This document shows, piece by piece, positions 1-7,548 of a stretch of DNA of 10,193 nt (positions within the stretch are counted from its first letter, which is position 1; each line of letters starts with the position of its first letter). A program made the translations under genes and the position numbers. Origin of the DNA: an uncultured Armatimonadota bacterium (lineage in GTDB: Bacteria; Armatimonadota; UBA5829; DTJY01). The notes beneath the pieces are model-generated. The model saw nothing but the letters and a program-made list of their open reading frames with translations, was not told the origin of the DNA and did not search any database. The DNA is taken from assembly GCA_937875395.1 (NCBI GenBank), contig CALNCU010000162.1, positions 1 to 10,193 on the forward strand, given 5' to 3'.

Positions 1-2
1 AT

Positions 3-731
3 GATAACGGATGGTACATCTTTGTAAAACGTGCAGATTCCCAGGTGGAGAAGGTTTCCGCCGGGCTTCTGGGCGGCGGGCAGCTGGAGATGTATTTTAC
101 GCCGGCGTACGGTGAGTGTTATTACCAGTGGCTCTTTAGCTTCCCTGCGGGCAAACTTGACCCGGTGGAATGGACTTCGCCCAACCCCAATCACCGCCCC
201 ATGGAGCCGTATTGCAAAACTGATGTGGCGGCACTGGATAATGGGTTTGGCGCCAGCTTTTTCTTCCCCTGGGAGATGCTGTACGATAAGCTCCCGAAGG
301 AGGGCGATTCCTGGCTCTTTGGCATTATCAACTGGACTCGTGCCGGAGGCGTCTCCTGGGGCGGCAAGGTGCACGAAATTCACAAGTGGGGCCTGGTAGA
401 GTGGAGCGGATTCACTCCAGATCGCGTGCTCTCCATCAAGCGCAAACTGGTGATGAAGGGGTTCGGCAATTACCAGAAAACCCGGAATAAACTGGTGGCC
501 CACTGGAAGGATGAAATGCTGGGCGATCCCACATTCTACCAGCAGGCGCTGCTCCCGGTAGTCACAAAGCTTGATGAGTATGGAAAAAGCGTGGGCGACC
601 AGATGACACCAGCCCAGATTGAGACTCTCTTCACCCAGGCCTTGCCTGATTGGATGGAGTTTAACTATACGGTGAGCACGCTGCGCCAGACTTACCTGCA
701 AAATGCTTTGTTTAATACAGTAAAACGCTGA
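3..731 (+). CDS. Carbohydrate-binding family 9-like protein, C-terminal part (5' end outside window)
   Basis: The reading frame is open from the left edge (first full codon at position 3) to the TGA at 729-731, so this is the last 242 codons of a longer gene. The GTG at 45 is not a believable start, because coding sequence (DNGWYIFVKRADSQ) continues upstream of it. About the first 130 residues resemble the CBM9-type sugar-binding fold. They show a WYIFVKRAD strand, then QLEMYFTP, a YYQWLFSF strand, a FFFPWEML segment and the closing WLFGIINWTR and KWGLVEWSGFTP strands rich in tryptophan. CBM9-like modules bind sugar chain ends and usually sit on secreted hydrolases or surface proteins. The last 100 or so residues are charged and probably helical, with no motif I recognise. 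Any catalytic domain or signal peptide would lie upstream of the window. The gene ends in a strong terminator and seems separate from the ABC genes that follow. Confidence 0.75.
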   Translation, partial: DNGWYIFVKRADSQVEKVSAGLLGGGQLEMYFTPAYGECYYQWLFSFPAGKLDPVEWTSPNPNHRPMEPYCKTDVAALDNGFGASFFFPWEMLYDKLPKEGDSWLFGIINWTRAGGVSWGGKVHEIHKWGLVEWSGFTPDRVLSIKRKLVMKGFGNYQKTRNKLVAHWKDEMLGDPTFYQQALLPVVTKLDEYGKSVGDQMTPAQIETLFTQALPDWMEFNYTVSTLRQTYLQNALFNTVKR

Positions 732-757
732 GCCCCCTGTTTGCAGGAAAGGTTATT

Positions 758-793
758 ACAAAAGCCCCGCTGATCAACCGGCGGGGCTTTTGT
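758..793 (+). terminator. Intrinsic terminator after the CBM9-like gene
   Basis: A perfect 13-bp stem is seen: ACAAAAGCCCCGC (758-770) pairs with GCGGGGCTTTTGT (781-793) around a 10-base loop. The right arm ends in CTTTTGT and is followed by AGTTTTG. It lies 26 bases past the stop codon at 731. The A-run in the left arm makes the structure nearly symmetrical, so it could also stop transcription arriving from the right, although no minus-strand gene ends here. Confidence 0.9.
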
Positions 794-939
794 AGTTTTG
801 GGCAAGAGGATAACCGGCTCCAGGGATTCTTCATGGCATAAGATCAAGAGCGGCAGGGTATAGCAGCATCAGCAACACAACGGATTTTATTGTCACGCAA
901 GGCATGCAACTGGCAGAACATCCTCCGCGCTCCGGGCTT

Positions 940-944
940 AAGGA
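940..944 (+). promoter_or_regulatory. Ribosome binding site that fixes the ABC ATPase start
   Basis: AAGGA lies five bases before the ATG at 950. The same frame is open back to a TTG at 890, but that codon has no purine-rich site ahead of it, and the 20 extra residues are not part of the usual ABC fold. The ATG at 950 is therefore the chosen start. Confidence 0.7.
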
Positions 945-949
945 TAGAT

Positions 950-1750
950 ATGAACTCTCAAGAGAATGCAATTGAAGTTAAAAACCTGGTAAAGAAATTT
1001 AATGAAATCACGGCTGTAAATGATATTAGTTTTACGGTTAGCCGGGGCGAGATTTTTGCATTCCTGGGGCCGAACGGCGCCGGAAAATCAACTACTATCA
1101 AGATGCTGACCACCCTGCTTGCGCCCACAAGCGGGTGCGTACTGGTTAACGGATTTAACCCTGTTACCGAACAGACTAAGGTAAGAAAATCGTTTGGGAT
1201 TGTGTTTCAGGACCCCAGCCTTGATGATGAGCTTACGGCTTATGAGAATATGAACTACCACGGCATACTATACAGCGTTCCAAGGCAGCTGCGTCAGGAG
1301 CGAATTCAGGGACTGCTGCAGATGTTTGAGTTATGGGACAGGCGGAACCACCTGGTTAAAACATACTCCGGCGGTATGAAGCGCCGCCTGGAAATTGCGC
1401 GCGGCCTTCTTCATCACCCAAGCATACTCTTCCTTGATGAACCGACCGTAGGCCTTGACCCCCAGACCAGAAATCTGATCTGGGAATACATCAAAGAGAT
1501 GAGTAAGGAAGAGAACGTAACCGTCTTTTTCACCACGCACTATATGGATGAGGCCGCCAGGGTGGCGGAGCGCGTTGCAATAATTGACAATGGGCGCATT
1601 ATGGCGCAGGGCAGCTCGGACCAGCTGAAGGAGCAAACCAAAACCGAATCCCTGGAAGACGCATTCCTGGCAATTACAGGCACTGCCATCAGGGAGGAGG
1701 AAGCCAGCCCGTACAGCCGGATGAGACTGATAGCCAGAAGAAGAGGATGA
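950..1750 (+). CDS. ABC-2 type exporter, ATP-binding protein (DrrA-like)
   Basis: This 266-residue cytoplasmic ATPase would power the permease encoded just downstream. All the motifs of a working ABC nucleotide-binding domain are present: Walker A GPNGAGKST at 40-48, Q-loop glutamine 87 in FQDP, signature YSGGM at 139-143, Walker B ILFLDE at 159-164 with catalytic E164, D-loop GLD at 168-170 and the H-loop histidine 197 in TTHYMDEA. The TESLEDAFLAITG segment near the C-terminus is typical of DrrA/CcmA-type exporter ATPases, whose systems export drugs, antibiotics, lipids or polysaccharides. Substrate cannot be told from the ATPase. The last 19 residues are a basic tail that carries the next gene's ribosome site. 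The length is slightly short of daunorubicin-type DrrA (about 330) but normal for the wider family. No clear promoter was seen in 794-949. Confidence 0.95.
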   Translation: MNSQENAIEVKNLVKKFNEITAVNDISFTVSRGEIFAFLGPNGAGKSTTIKMLTTLLAPTSGCVLVNGFNPVTEQTKVRKSFGIVFQDPSLDDELTAYENMNYHGILYSVPRQLRQERIQGLLQMFELWDRRNHLVKTYSGGMKRRLEIARGLLHHPSILFLDEPTVGLDPQTRNLIWEYIKEMSKEENVTVFFTTHYMDEAARVAERVAIIDNGRIMAQGSSDQLKEQTKTESLEDAFLAITGTAIREEEASPYSRMRLIARRRG

Positions 1751-1753
1751 TAT

Positions 1754-2500
1754 ATGAACGCACTCTATGTCTTATGGATTAGGCAGCTTAAGAGGTATAT
1801 GCGGTCGCGCTCAAGGATTATTGGGGCGCTTGGGCAGCCATTAATGTTTCTGATTGCGCTGGGATACGGGTTTGGCGCAATCTTTCAGCGGGCGGGCGCC
1901 GGGAACTATATATACTTCCTTGTGCCGGGCGTTATTTCCCAGACAATACTTTTTACCTCTGTGTTCTCCGGCTCAGAGATAATCTGGGACAGGCAGTTTG
2001 GGTTCCTTAAAGAGACACTGGTTGCGCCGGTCTCCCGGTTCTACATAATGCTTGGACGAACGCTTGGCGGAGCGACGGTTGCTACTGCACAGGGGCTTAT
2101 TGTGCTGTTGTTATCTCATATAGTCGGCTACAGGATGGAAAACTACTTGATGCTGCCGCTGGCAATTGCCTTTATGTTTATCATTGCGCTTATGTTTACC
2201 GCCCTGGGCATTGCAATTGCCTCAAGGTTAACGGATTTTCAGGGTTTTCAGCTTATTATAAACTTTCTGGTAATGCCGCTGTTCTTCCTCTCCGGCGCGC
2301 TGTTTCCGTTGAGCAATCTGCCTAAGAGCCTAACTATTATCACCAGGATAGACCCCCTCTCCTACGGCGTAGATGCCATGCGGGGCACGCTCAACAATGC
2401 ATCCCACCTGGGGCTTGGCTTGGATATGCTGGTTACAGGAACGCTAACTTTAGCGTTCCTGGCAGGCGGCAGTTACCTGTTTGCCAAGATTGAGATTTAG
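1754..2500 (+). CDS. ABC-2 type exporter, permease protein (DrrB-like)
   Basis: This 248-residue inner-membrane protein is the channel partner of the preceding ATPase. The genes are 3 bp apart, and the site AAGAGGA (1741-1747) lies inside the end of the ATPase gene, so they are surely co-transcribed. Six hydrophobic segments can be read at about 24-44, 52-73, 104-125, 131-155, 165-186 and 222-244. Between the second and third is the family's conserved cytoplasmic stretch (SEIIWDRQFGFLKETLVAPVSR region, 74-95), which couples to the ATPase. The FFLSGALFPLSNLP and RIDPLSYGVDAMRG blocks (177-211) are also typical of ABC2_membrane permeases. Two halves normally pair as a dimer. Substrate unknown. 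The gene converges with the minus-strand gene ending at 2567, and no convincing terminator is seen in the 66 bp between them; there is only a 5-bp GCAGC/GCTGC stem at 2538-2559. Confidence 0.95.
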   Translation: MNALYVLWIRQLKRYMRSRSRIIGALGQPLMFLIALGYGFGAIFQRAGAGNYIYFLVPGVISQTILFTSVFSGSEIIWDRQFGFLKETLVAPVSRFYIMLGRTLGGATVATAQGLIVLLLSHIVGYRMENYLMLPLAIAFMFIIALMFTALGIAIASRLTDFQGFQLIINFLVMPLFFLSGALFPLSNLPKSLTIITRIDPLSYGVDAMRGTLNNASHLGLGLDMLVTGTLTLAFLAGGSYLFAKIEI

Positions 2501-2566
2501 CCCGCCGGAGGCACACCCGCCCGTGCGCTCAACGGTTGCAGCATAACCTTTTCCGCTGCTACTCAT

Positions 2567-3217
2567 TTAGGGCAATATACTTATTGAAAAATCATCAATA
2601 ATCAAGGTGCCTTTTCCCGGAAGGATGGCTATCTGTATCTCCTTTGCGTAATCGCCAACAAGGGAGCCCTTATACTTTGGGTACCAGAAGGTGCTGGGAG
2701 CTATATCCTTTGCTTTTATGGAGATTTGCGTCCACTGGTTAGGTATGCACTTGCCTTGCCATGTGTATACTACATTTTCCTCTTTGTTTCTGGCTGCATT
2801 TATGCTTTTGGCAATGCCGGCGGTGATATTTACATCAAACCTGCTGGATACGGTGGAATAATACCAAAAGCTTATAACGGTATTCTCTTTGATGCTTACG
2901 TTGGGCATTGATCTGGAAAGGCTGATTATACCCTTTTCTGATGTTCCCATCAGGGCCTGCTTGCCGCTATGCGCATTGGTGGTGGTAATGCTTTTTGTAC
3001 CGCCGGGGGCTTCAGACCAGAATCGCCAGTCGGTACCGCCCTTTTCAAAGTCTTCCATGTAGCTGTCTGTCAGTTCATTATCAGCGCTATGGGCAGCAGT
3101 GATACCTAACAAAACAAGCGAGAGTACCAAAAAAACAATGTTGGCTAATCTGATTGTTGTATTCCCAATCAAATTGCTAAATGGATGCGGTTGAGAATTA
3201 TTTGCCAAGATCCTCAT
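2567..3217 (-). CDS. Small secreted jelly-roll (carbohydrate-binding-like) protein
   Basis: The 216-residue product starts with a long polar n-region, a hydrophobic stretch at about 24-42 (ANIVFLVLSLVLLGI) and an AHSA-D site, so a signal peptide cut after about residue 45 is likely. The mature part of about 170 residues reads as one beta-sandwich: a DFEKGGTDWRFW opening, a NAHSGKQAL strand, a TVISFWYYS strand, NQWTQISIKAKD and a final TLIIDDFSISIL strand. This is the pattern of galactose-binding-like or CBM modules that bind glycans outside the cell. No catalytic motif is visible. The start is supported by AAGGAG eight to nine bases upstream. It lies 78 bp after the 746-residue secreted protein, whose N-terminal module shows the same strand order and a matching GD...IQIA motif, so the two were probably made together and may bind related ligands. 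Ligand unknown; a specific family could not be named. Confidence 0.7.
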   Translation of the reverse strand: MRILANNSQPHPFSNLIGNTTIRLANIVFLVLSLVLLGITAAHSADNELTDSYMEDFEKGGTDWRFWSEAPGGTKSITTTNAHSGKQALMGTSEKGIISLSRSMPNVSIKENTVISFWYYSTVSSRFDVNITAGIAKSINAARNKEENVVYTWQGKCIPNQWTQISIKAKDIAPSTFWYPKYKGSLVGDYAKEIQIAILPGKGTLIIDDFSISILP

Positions 3218-3295
3218 TTATATTATCTCCTTATACAATCTGCCAAGCATATTTTAGCTTGATTTGGAATCTTTTTGTAACAAAACAGGCCGGAT

Positions 3296-5536
3296 TCATC
3301 CAGCGCTCATAGCAGCAATGGCAGTCTCTATCTCTTTTTTAAGGGATTTAACCTTCTGGTCCAATGCCATAAGCTGCCGGATATTTGAAAAATCTTCGTG
3401 CTTCCATTCGTTTTTTATATTAAAGTATTCTCCGCTGCATTGGCGCATATTATCAAACAAACTTAACCAATTGGGGTCTTTAGTTCCATCCAGTATTTTT
3501 ATCTTGCTTATAATTAAGCTGTGCATTGCGCCAAAATTACTACGGATAGAATCTAACAGGGCCTTATACCTGGTGTAGTTGGGATTACTTTTTTCTATTG
3601 CCGTTCGTTTAATGTTTGCCAGGCTGATTCCTTTCTCTGCAGCAGAAAGATCGCCTTTGTTGATAGCTGTCTTGACCTGGGACAGAATGTTCTCTATAGG
3701 AGCCGTGTTTAGCTTGGCGGCTCTTAGATTGGCTGCATCCAACTTAAGTATATCTAACTCTGCTTGAATCTTTCTTAGAAGGATGCTGGATTTTATGCTT
3801 TCCCATGCATTCTTCTTTCCTATAAAATAAATAGCTCCATCGCCGGCAGCTAAACTTACGCTTATAGTGTGTCCATTAACCAATTTAATGGGTGAAAGAT
3901 TGATAAGATTGTATATCTGCTCATCATCGCGAGGTGATACACGGATTTTACCATAATAGCTGCTATCAAGCGATTTGTTTGCTAATATCAGGAATGTACC
4001 GGAATTATTGGCAAACCTGTTAAATACCAAACCTTCTCTAGCATACGTCATTCTTTCCTGATCATCCGCTACTTCTTTGGCACCCAGTATTGCCGGCATG
4101 ACGGGCACTACTTCTTTGCCAAGGCGTGCCAGCTCACGATATGTAGGGTTATCATTGAACCATGGGTCTACCAGGGTATAATCAAATTTCTCCCGCTGTC
4201 TTGATGCTTCAAGGTAGGAGCAGGCATCATTATGTAGAAAAAATATCAGCCCATCAACGCCAGCGGATATGGCATTAAATACCTCAAAACGTATCTCCTC
4301 AGGATCGGGATACCTAAGGACGCCTCTAGCATCAAAAGTTTGAGCTATAAACCATACTCGTTTTCCGGCCGTAAGGCGTTTTGCCGTCCTTATCGCATCA
4401 GCATGATAAGCCAGATTTTGGATATCCTTTGATGCTCTAGTTACAGAATAAATATTAATACAACTCACTTCGGAGTATGGGCCAAGCGCCTTAACTGCGG
4501 ACATCTCATTAAATGCACTAACTACCGGATGTTCTTTGTCGTATTTGTTAAATACTAATTTGTTATCAAGCCATGCCTTATAGTTGGTGGGCTCATCTTT
4601 GCCATACCATGCAAGCAGCTTATCATCCCCCTCGGCAGCCTTCTTGATGGTGGAGACGGCCTTGCTGTCTTCATTTGCCTGTGCTGTTAGATTAGTGTTG
4701 GCAAAGAGTGTCTCTATTCTGTAAATATTGTATTTGTTGCAAATATCAATCCTGTAATCTATATCTGCGTCATCGCAAAAGTTGGCAAAGGTATTCATAT
4801 AGTGGCGTTTAATATTGTTAACCGCTTCTTCGTATCTGTCATACACACCCTGGTTGAATAATCCGGCATTCACTTTCTCTGCAACGCTTTGATATACAAC
4901 ACCATATGGAAAGAATTTGCCGAGTATTTCATAATTATTGAGCTCGTACTTTCCCTCAAATAGAGAGGCTTCTTCTGGTAATTCCTTAACCGGATCACTG
5001 GTCTCAACCACTTCAAAGCCGCTTATCCAGACCTCTTTTCCCAGGCTTGCTATCTGAATGCTGGCAATTTCATCTCCTATCAAGCCATCCTTGGGAATAT
5101 CATCATTGCCGCCGCGTTTATATACGGCCTCTCCTAAATATTTTTGAACTGTAAACCATTTATCTGTTGCGGGAGACAGAACTGCTATATAGTACTCGTT
5201 ACCCTCTGTGAAATTTCTGACGTTCATGCCGCATTTGCCTTGTTTGCATTTCAACTTAAACCTGACTATTGTTTTGTCGGTTACTCTTATCGGCTTTGGG
5301 AAGGTAATGATGGGCGTGTTCCATGCATTGCCGGATGATATAGTATACTTGAGAGCCGGTTTGTCATTGCAGCCGTTTGAAACATAATTTATAGTCTGTG
5401 GCACCAAGGCCCATCCGCTCCAGCAACCACTATCTGCCCCGGTGAAGGAGGCAGAATAAATCACCTTCTCGCCTGCATGGGCGCCGGCAATGCACAGAAA
5501 AGATATGACGGCGCAAAATACCAAAATTGATTTCAT
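3296..5536 (-). CDS. Secreted multidomain TIM-barrel protein, putative glycoside hydrolase
   Basis: The 746-residue product has a signal peptide (1-21, cut after AHA). Residues 22-180 form a jelly-roll, carbohydrate-binding-like module with four cysteines (38, 56, 97, 102). About 205-480 looks like a (beta/alpha)8 barrel of the glycosidase type. It has repeated strand-helix units and LLAWYGKDEP (307-316) at the expected end of strand 4, where D314/E315 could be the proton donor. RVWFIAQTFD at 393-402 would be strand 7 and DGLIFFLHND at 428-437 strand 8. A small beta domain follows (about 500-572), then a charged helical tail (about 575-746) that could form coiled coils. I cannot place it in a named GH family, and no clear nucleophile Glu is seen on strand 7 (Gln399 is there), so activity is uncertain. 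The start is supported by AGGGGG five bases upstream. It lies 86 bp after the pseudopilin gene. Confidence 0.7.
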   Translation of the reverse strand: MKSILVFCAVISFLCIAGAHAGEKVIYSASFTGADSGCWSGWALVPQTINYVSNGCNDKPALKYTISSGNAWNTPIITFPKPIRVTDKTIVRFKLKCKQGKCGMNVRNFTEGNEYYIAVLSPATDKWFTVQKYLGEAVYKRGGNDDIPKDGLIGDEIASIQIASLGKEVWISGFEVVETSDPVKELPEEASLFEGKYELNNYEILGKFFPYGVVYQSVAEKVNAGLFNQGVYDRYEEAVNNIKRHYMNTFANFCDDADIDYRIDICNKYNIYRIETLFANTNLTAQANEDSKAVSTIKKAAEGDDKLLAWYGKDEPTNYKAWLDNKLVFNKYDKEHPVVSAFNEMSAVKALGPYSEVSCINIYSVTRASKDIQNLAYHADAIRTAKRLTAGKRVWFIAQTFDARGVLRYPDPEEIRFEVFNAISAGVDGLIFFLHNDACSYLEASRQREKFDYTLVDPWFNDNPTYRELARLGKEVVPVMPAILGAKEVADDQERMTYAREGLVFNRFANNSGTFLILANKSLDSSYYGKIRVSPRDDEQIYNLINLSPIKLVNGHTISVSLAAGDGAIYFIGKKNAWESIKSSILLRKIQAELDILKLDAANLRAAKLNTAPIENILSQVKTAINKGDLSAAEKGISLANIKRTAIEKSNPNYTRYKALLDSIRSNFGAMHSLIISKIKILDGTKDPNWLSLFDNMRQCSGEYFNIKNEWKHEDFSNIRQLMALDQKVKSLKKEIETAIAAMSAG

Positions 5537-5592
5537 AGAAACCCCCTATTCCATAGATTTGTTTTTAAACGATTCTGTCAGATTTTATTACC

Positions 5593-5609
5593 GTGCAGCT
5601 TTGCTGCAC
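5593..5609 (-). other. Intercistronic stem-loop after the pseudopilin gene
   Basis: GTGCAGC (5593-5599) and GCTGCAC (5603-5609) pair perfectly around three bases, 13 bases past the pseudopilin stop codon. On the minus-strand RNA the next bases are GGUAAUAAAAUC, not a U-run, so this is not a standard terminator. It could slow decay or lower read-through between the abundant pseudopilin message and the large secreted gene. The role is inferred; the pairing is seen. Confidence 0.5.
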
Positions 5610-5622
5610 CTTGAATCAATTG

Positions 5623-6348
5623 CTAATCAAGGAATGGATTCCATGCCTTGCAGGTGTTGTAACCTGTTCCCGGTCCGTTAACAATAGAGTCGGAGCGCAT
5701 AAACCATTTGGCGTGACCGTCAACAAAACATATATTGCTGCCTTCATTATGCGGCGAACAAATATTATTACTCTTATTCCAGCTTGCAAAATTCTGATCA
5801 TTAGCGAATGCAGAATATATAGATGCGTAATCCATTATCATTACTGTATCTGCGGGTCTTTTAATCTCGCTCATGGTGCATGGCCTTCGCCATCCATCGA
5901 CAGAACCTCTATAGCTGTTGCCGATCACATTGCTGCCGATAGCTCCATTGTAACCGTATGATGGAGTTCTCTCTCTGGAAACTGCGGTGTTTGGCTTGGC
6001 AGACGGACACTGTAAAACTTTCAGACTTTTTAAGTAAGGGTATATCAGGTCCATCCAAGAGATAAAATGAGCAGGATCATTGCCCCAGCAGGTATAATAT
6101 CTGTAGCCCGGCATACTGGAATCAGTCTGCTTTTCATTTGAGTTCATCAATATGCTATATGGGAAAGTATCATCATAATCAGCGGCGTATTGCACCATAG
6201 CCGATCCTATCTGCTTCACATTATTCATGCAAGTTGTCTGACGGGCTTTCTCCCTTGCCTTTGCAAACACGGGAAATAGAATCGCAGCCAAAACTGCAAT
6301 GATGGCTATAACTACTAGCAACTCAATAAGCGTAAATCCCTTTTTCAT
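5623..6348 (-). CDS. Prepilin-type protein with H-X9-DG domain (type II/IV pseudopilin-like)
   Basis: The 241-residue protein opens with a class III (prepilin) signal, MKKG then FTLIELLVVIAII. Prepilin peptidase would cut after Gly4 and methylate Phe5, and Glu9 is the conserved +5 glutamate. The hydrophobic helix runs to about residue 28. The next block (FAKAREKARQTTC, KQIG...YAADYDD, to about 60) is the family's conserved helix. The globular part ends with the processing-associated motif H-X9-DG, seen as His200 to Asp210-Gly211. Seven cysteines lie after the helix (40, 87, 114, 157, 197, 207, 233). Such proteins are found in very large numbers in Armatimonadota, Planctomycetota and Lentisphaerota, often beside sugar-degrading enzymes; their exact role is unknown. 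AAGGAG seven to eight bases upstream supports the start. It sits 36 bp after the regulator and upstream of the secreted barrel protein, which suggests co-expression. Confidence 0.93.
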   Translation of the reverse strand: MKKGFTLIELLVVIAIIAVLAAILFPVFAKAREKARQTTCMNNVKQIGSAMVQYAADYDDTFPYSILMNSNEKQTDSSMPGYRYYTCWGNDPAHFISWMDLIYPYLKSLKVLQCPSAKPNTAVSRERTPSYGYNGAIGSNVIGNSYRGSVDGWRRPCTMSEIKRPADTVMIMDYASIYSAFANDQNFASWNKSNNICSPHNEGSNICFVDGHAKWFMRSDSIVNGPGTGYNTCKAWNPFLD

Positions 6349-6384
6349 AAATGTGCTCCTTTTAAATGGAAATTTTTATAGGTT

Positions 6385-7455
6385 TCACAAAGAATCTCCA
6401 TGTTTAACAACTGGAGGGATAAGTATTACCGAGCTATCTATTTCACGGCCGTCGATAACTTGCTGATACATATTCCATGCTGCTTTTATAACATCATCAG
6501 CAGAGAATCCTACGCGTGTTAAGCTAACGGGAAAATGAAACGTTCTACCCACATTGGCATGAGTCACAATTGCCAACTCTTCGGGTACTTTGATCCCTAA
6601 TTCAAGGATAGCTCTACTTGCTACGTCAAAGAATGCATCGTCAAAGAAAAACAACGCCCTTGGGCGGCTTGAACTGGCCCAGACTTCTTTAAACCGTTCA
6701 TAGACGTTATGGAATCCGTTTGTTGTATCTACCGTAAGCAGCCTGGTTTCATCGTAATCTACTGTTCGCCTGTATAGCTGTATAAGGTTCGTTTGAAGCT
6801 GGCGTATTACGCTATCGTTGCTAAACGCTCTTGTAGGCTCGCACATTACCATGAAATCATTATAACCATGAGACTTTAATATCTGTGCTGCCCGGTCTGA
6901 AAGTTCAGCATAATCCAACACTATGGAATATTTGCCTACAGGGACACCATGATTAATGTTTATGCATGGAACCCCTTCCTGCGCAAGTTTTTGATCAAAC
7001 CCTTCTATGCATACGTTATTAAATACGCCTACGGTCTGCCGAATATTAGAATTTTCAAATAAGGCTGTAGATTCAAGAAAACTGGAGAGAGAAGTACTAT
7101 CACCAATCCAGAAAACTGCTTTATACCCGGCTGCAGCAACCTTTTTCTGGGCTTTTTCTAATATGTCCTGGTGCCAGTAGCCCAAACTAGAGGAAATACA
7201 GGATGCTGATCCGGTAATGGCAAATTGCCTGTGTTCCGTAGTCTCTGCAACGTAAGTTCCAGAGCCCTGTTTTCTAATAATCAATCCTTCGTTGCATAAA
7301 GAATTGAGAGCATCTCGAAGCGTTGCCCTGCTAATACCAAACTCTGCCAGGAGCTCTCTCTCAGAGGGCAGCATGCTGCCGGCAGACCAGCGTCCGGTAA
7401 CAATAGCATTACGCAGATAGTTTTCTACTTGCTTTGATTTCTTTAATATTGCCAC
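6385..7455 (-). CDS. GntR-family transcriptional regulator with LacI/PBP-like sugar-sensing domain
   Basis: This 356-residue regulator has an N-terminal winged helix of the GntR type (about 5-70), with the hallmarks LPSERELLAEFGISRATLRDAL at 29-50 and EGLIIRKQGSGTYV at 56-69. Residues from about 76 to 350 form a periplasmic-binding-protein-like effector domain as in LacI and the arabinose regulator AraR: paired alpha/beta lobes, RALFFFDDAFFDVASRAI at 266-283, ELAIVTHANVG and a closing ILIPPVVKHGDSL. Proteins of this build usually repress sugar-use genes until a sugar binds; the ligand here is unknown. The start is GTG at 7455: AAGGAAG (7464-7470) lies ahead of it, and a TAA directly before the GTG rules out any longer form. 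A near-consensus promoter and a long inverted repeat precede it, so it probably controls itself and the three genes downstream, the first only 36 bp away. Confidence 0.92.
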   Translation of the reverse strand: MAILKKSKQVENYLRNAIVTGRWSAGSMLPSERELLAEFGISRATLRDALNSLCNEGLIIRKQGSGTYVAETTEHRQFAITGSASCISSSLGYWHQDILEKAQKKVAAAGYKAVFWIGDSTSLSSFLESTALFENSNIRQTVGVFNNVCIEGFDQKLAQEGVPCININHGVPVGKYSIVLDYAELSDRAAQILKSHGYNDFMVMCEPTRAFSNDSVIRQLQTNLIQLYRRTVDYDETRLLTVDTTNGFHNVYERFKEVWASSSRPRALFFFDDAFFDVASRAILELGIKVPEELAIVTHANVGRTFHFPVSLTRVGFSADDVIKAAWNMYQQVIDGREIDSSVILIPPVVKHGDSL

Positions 7456-7470
7456 TTATTAATCTTCCTT

Positions 7471-7508
7471 GCAAGTGTTCCTAGTCGTCTGTTAATCAGA
7501 CCACTTGC
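7471..7508 (-). promoter_or_regulatory. Inverted repeat / structured leader before the regulator: candidate operator
   Basis: Two overlapping symmetries are seen. AGTCGTCTG (7483-7491) and CAGACCACT (7497-7505) match as an inverted repeat at 8 of 9 positions around TTAAT. GCAAGTG (7471-7477) and CACTTGC (7502-7508) pair perfectly outside an inner GTCTG/CAGAC stem, with nine unpaired bases on one side. The GGTCT half-site recalls GntR/HutC operators such as GGTCTAGACC, though with wider spacing. On the RNA, the outer stem ends exactly where the Shine-Dalgarno AAGGAAG begins. It therefore may be the regulator's own operator, about 37-60 bases past the likely transcription start, or a leader hairpin affecting translation. 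Confidence 0.55.
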
Positions 7509-7548
7509 TTTAAAAAACATTAGCTTTCTGCCGCTACTTGATGTTTAA

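Noticed and set aside
45..731. Complete gene starting at GTG 45
   Set aside because: The frame is open to the left edge and the upstream residues continue the CBM9-like strand pattern, so the gene is cut by the window.
890..949. Longer ABC ATPase starting at TTG 890
   Set aside because: There is no ribosome site before it and the extra 20 residues are not part of the fold. ATG 950 has AAGGA at good spacing.
2538..2559. GCAGC/GCTGC hairpin as terminator between the convergent operons
   Set aside because: The stem is only 5 bp with a 12-base loop and no T-run for either direction.
5559..5580. AATCGTTT as a LacI-type operator core upstream of the secreted gene
   Set aside because: The flanking TG/CA of the LacI consensus is missing, and the local regulator has a GntR rather than a LacI DNA-binding domain.
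5571..5582. TCTG-T-CAGA repeat upstream of the large secreted gene as a second copy of the regulator's operator
   Set aside because: The arms are short and the spacing is one base rather than five. CTGTCAG also occurs elsewhere, including inside a gene, so chance is likely.
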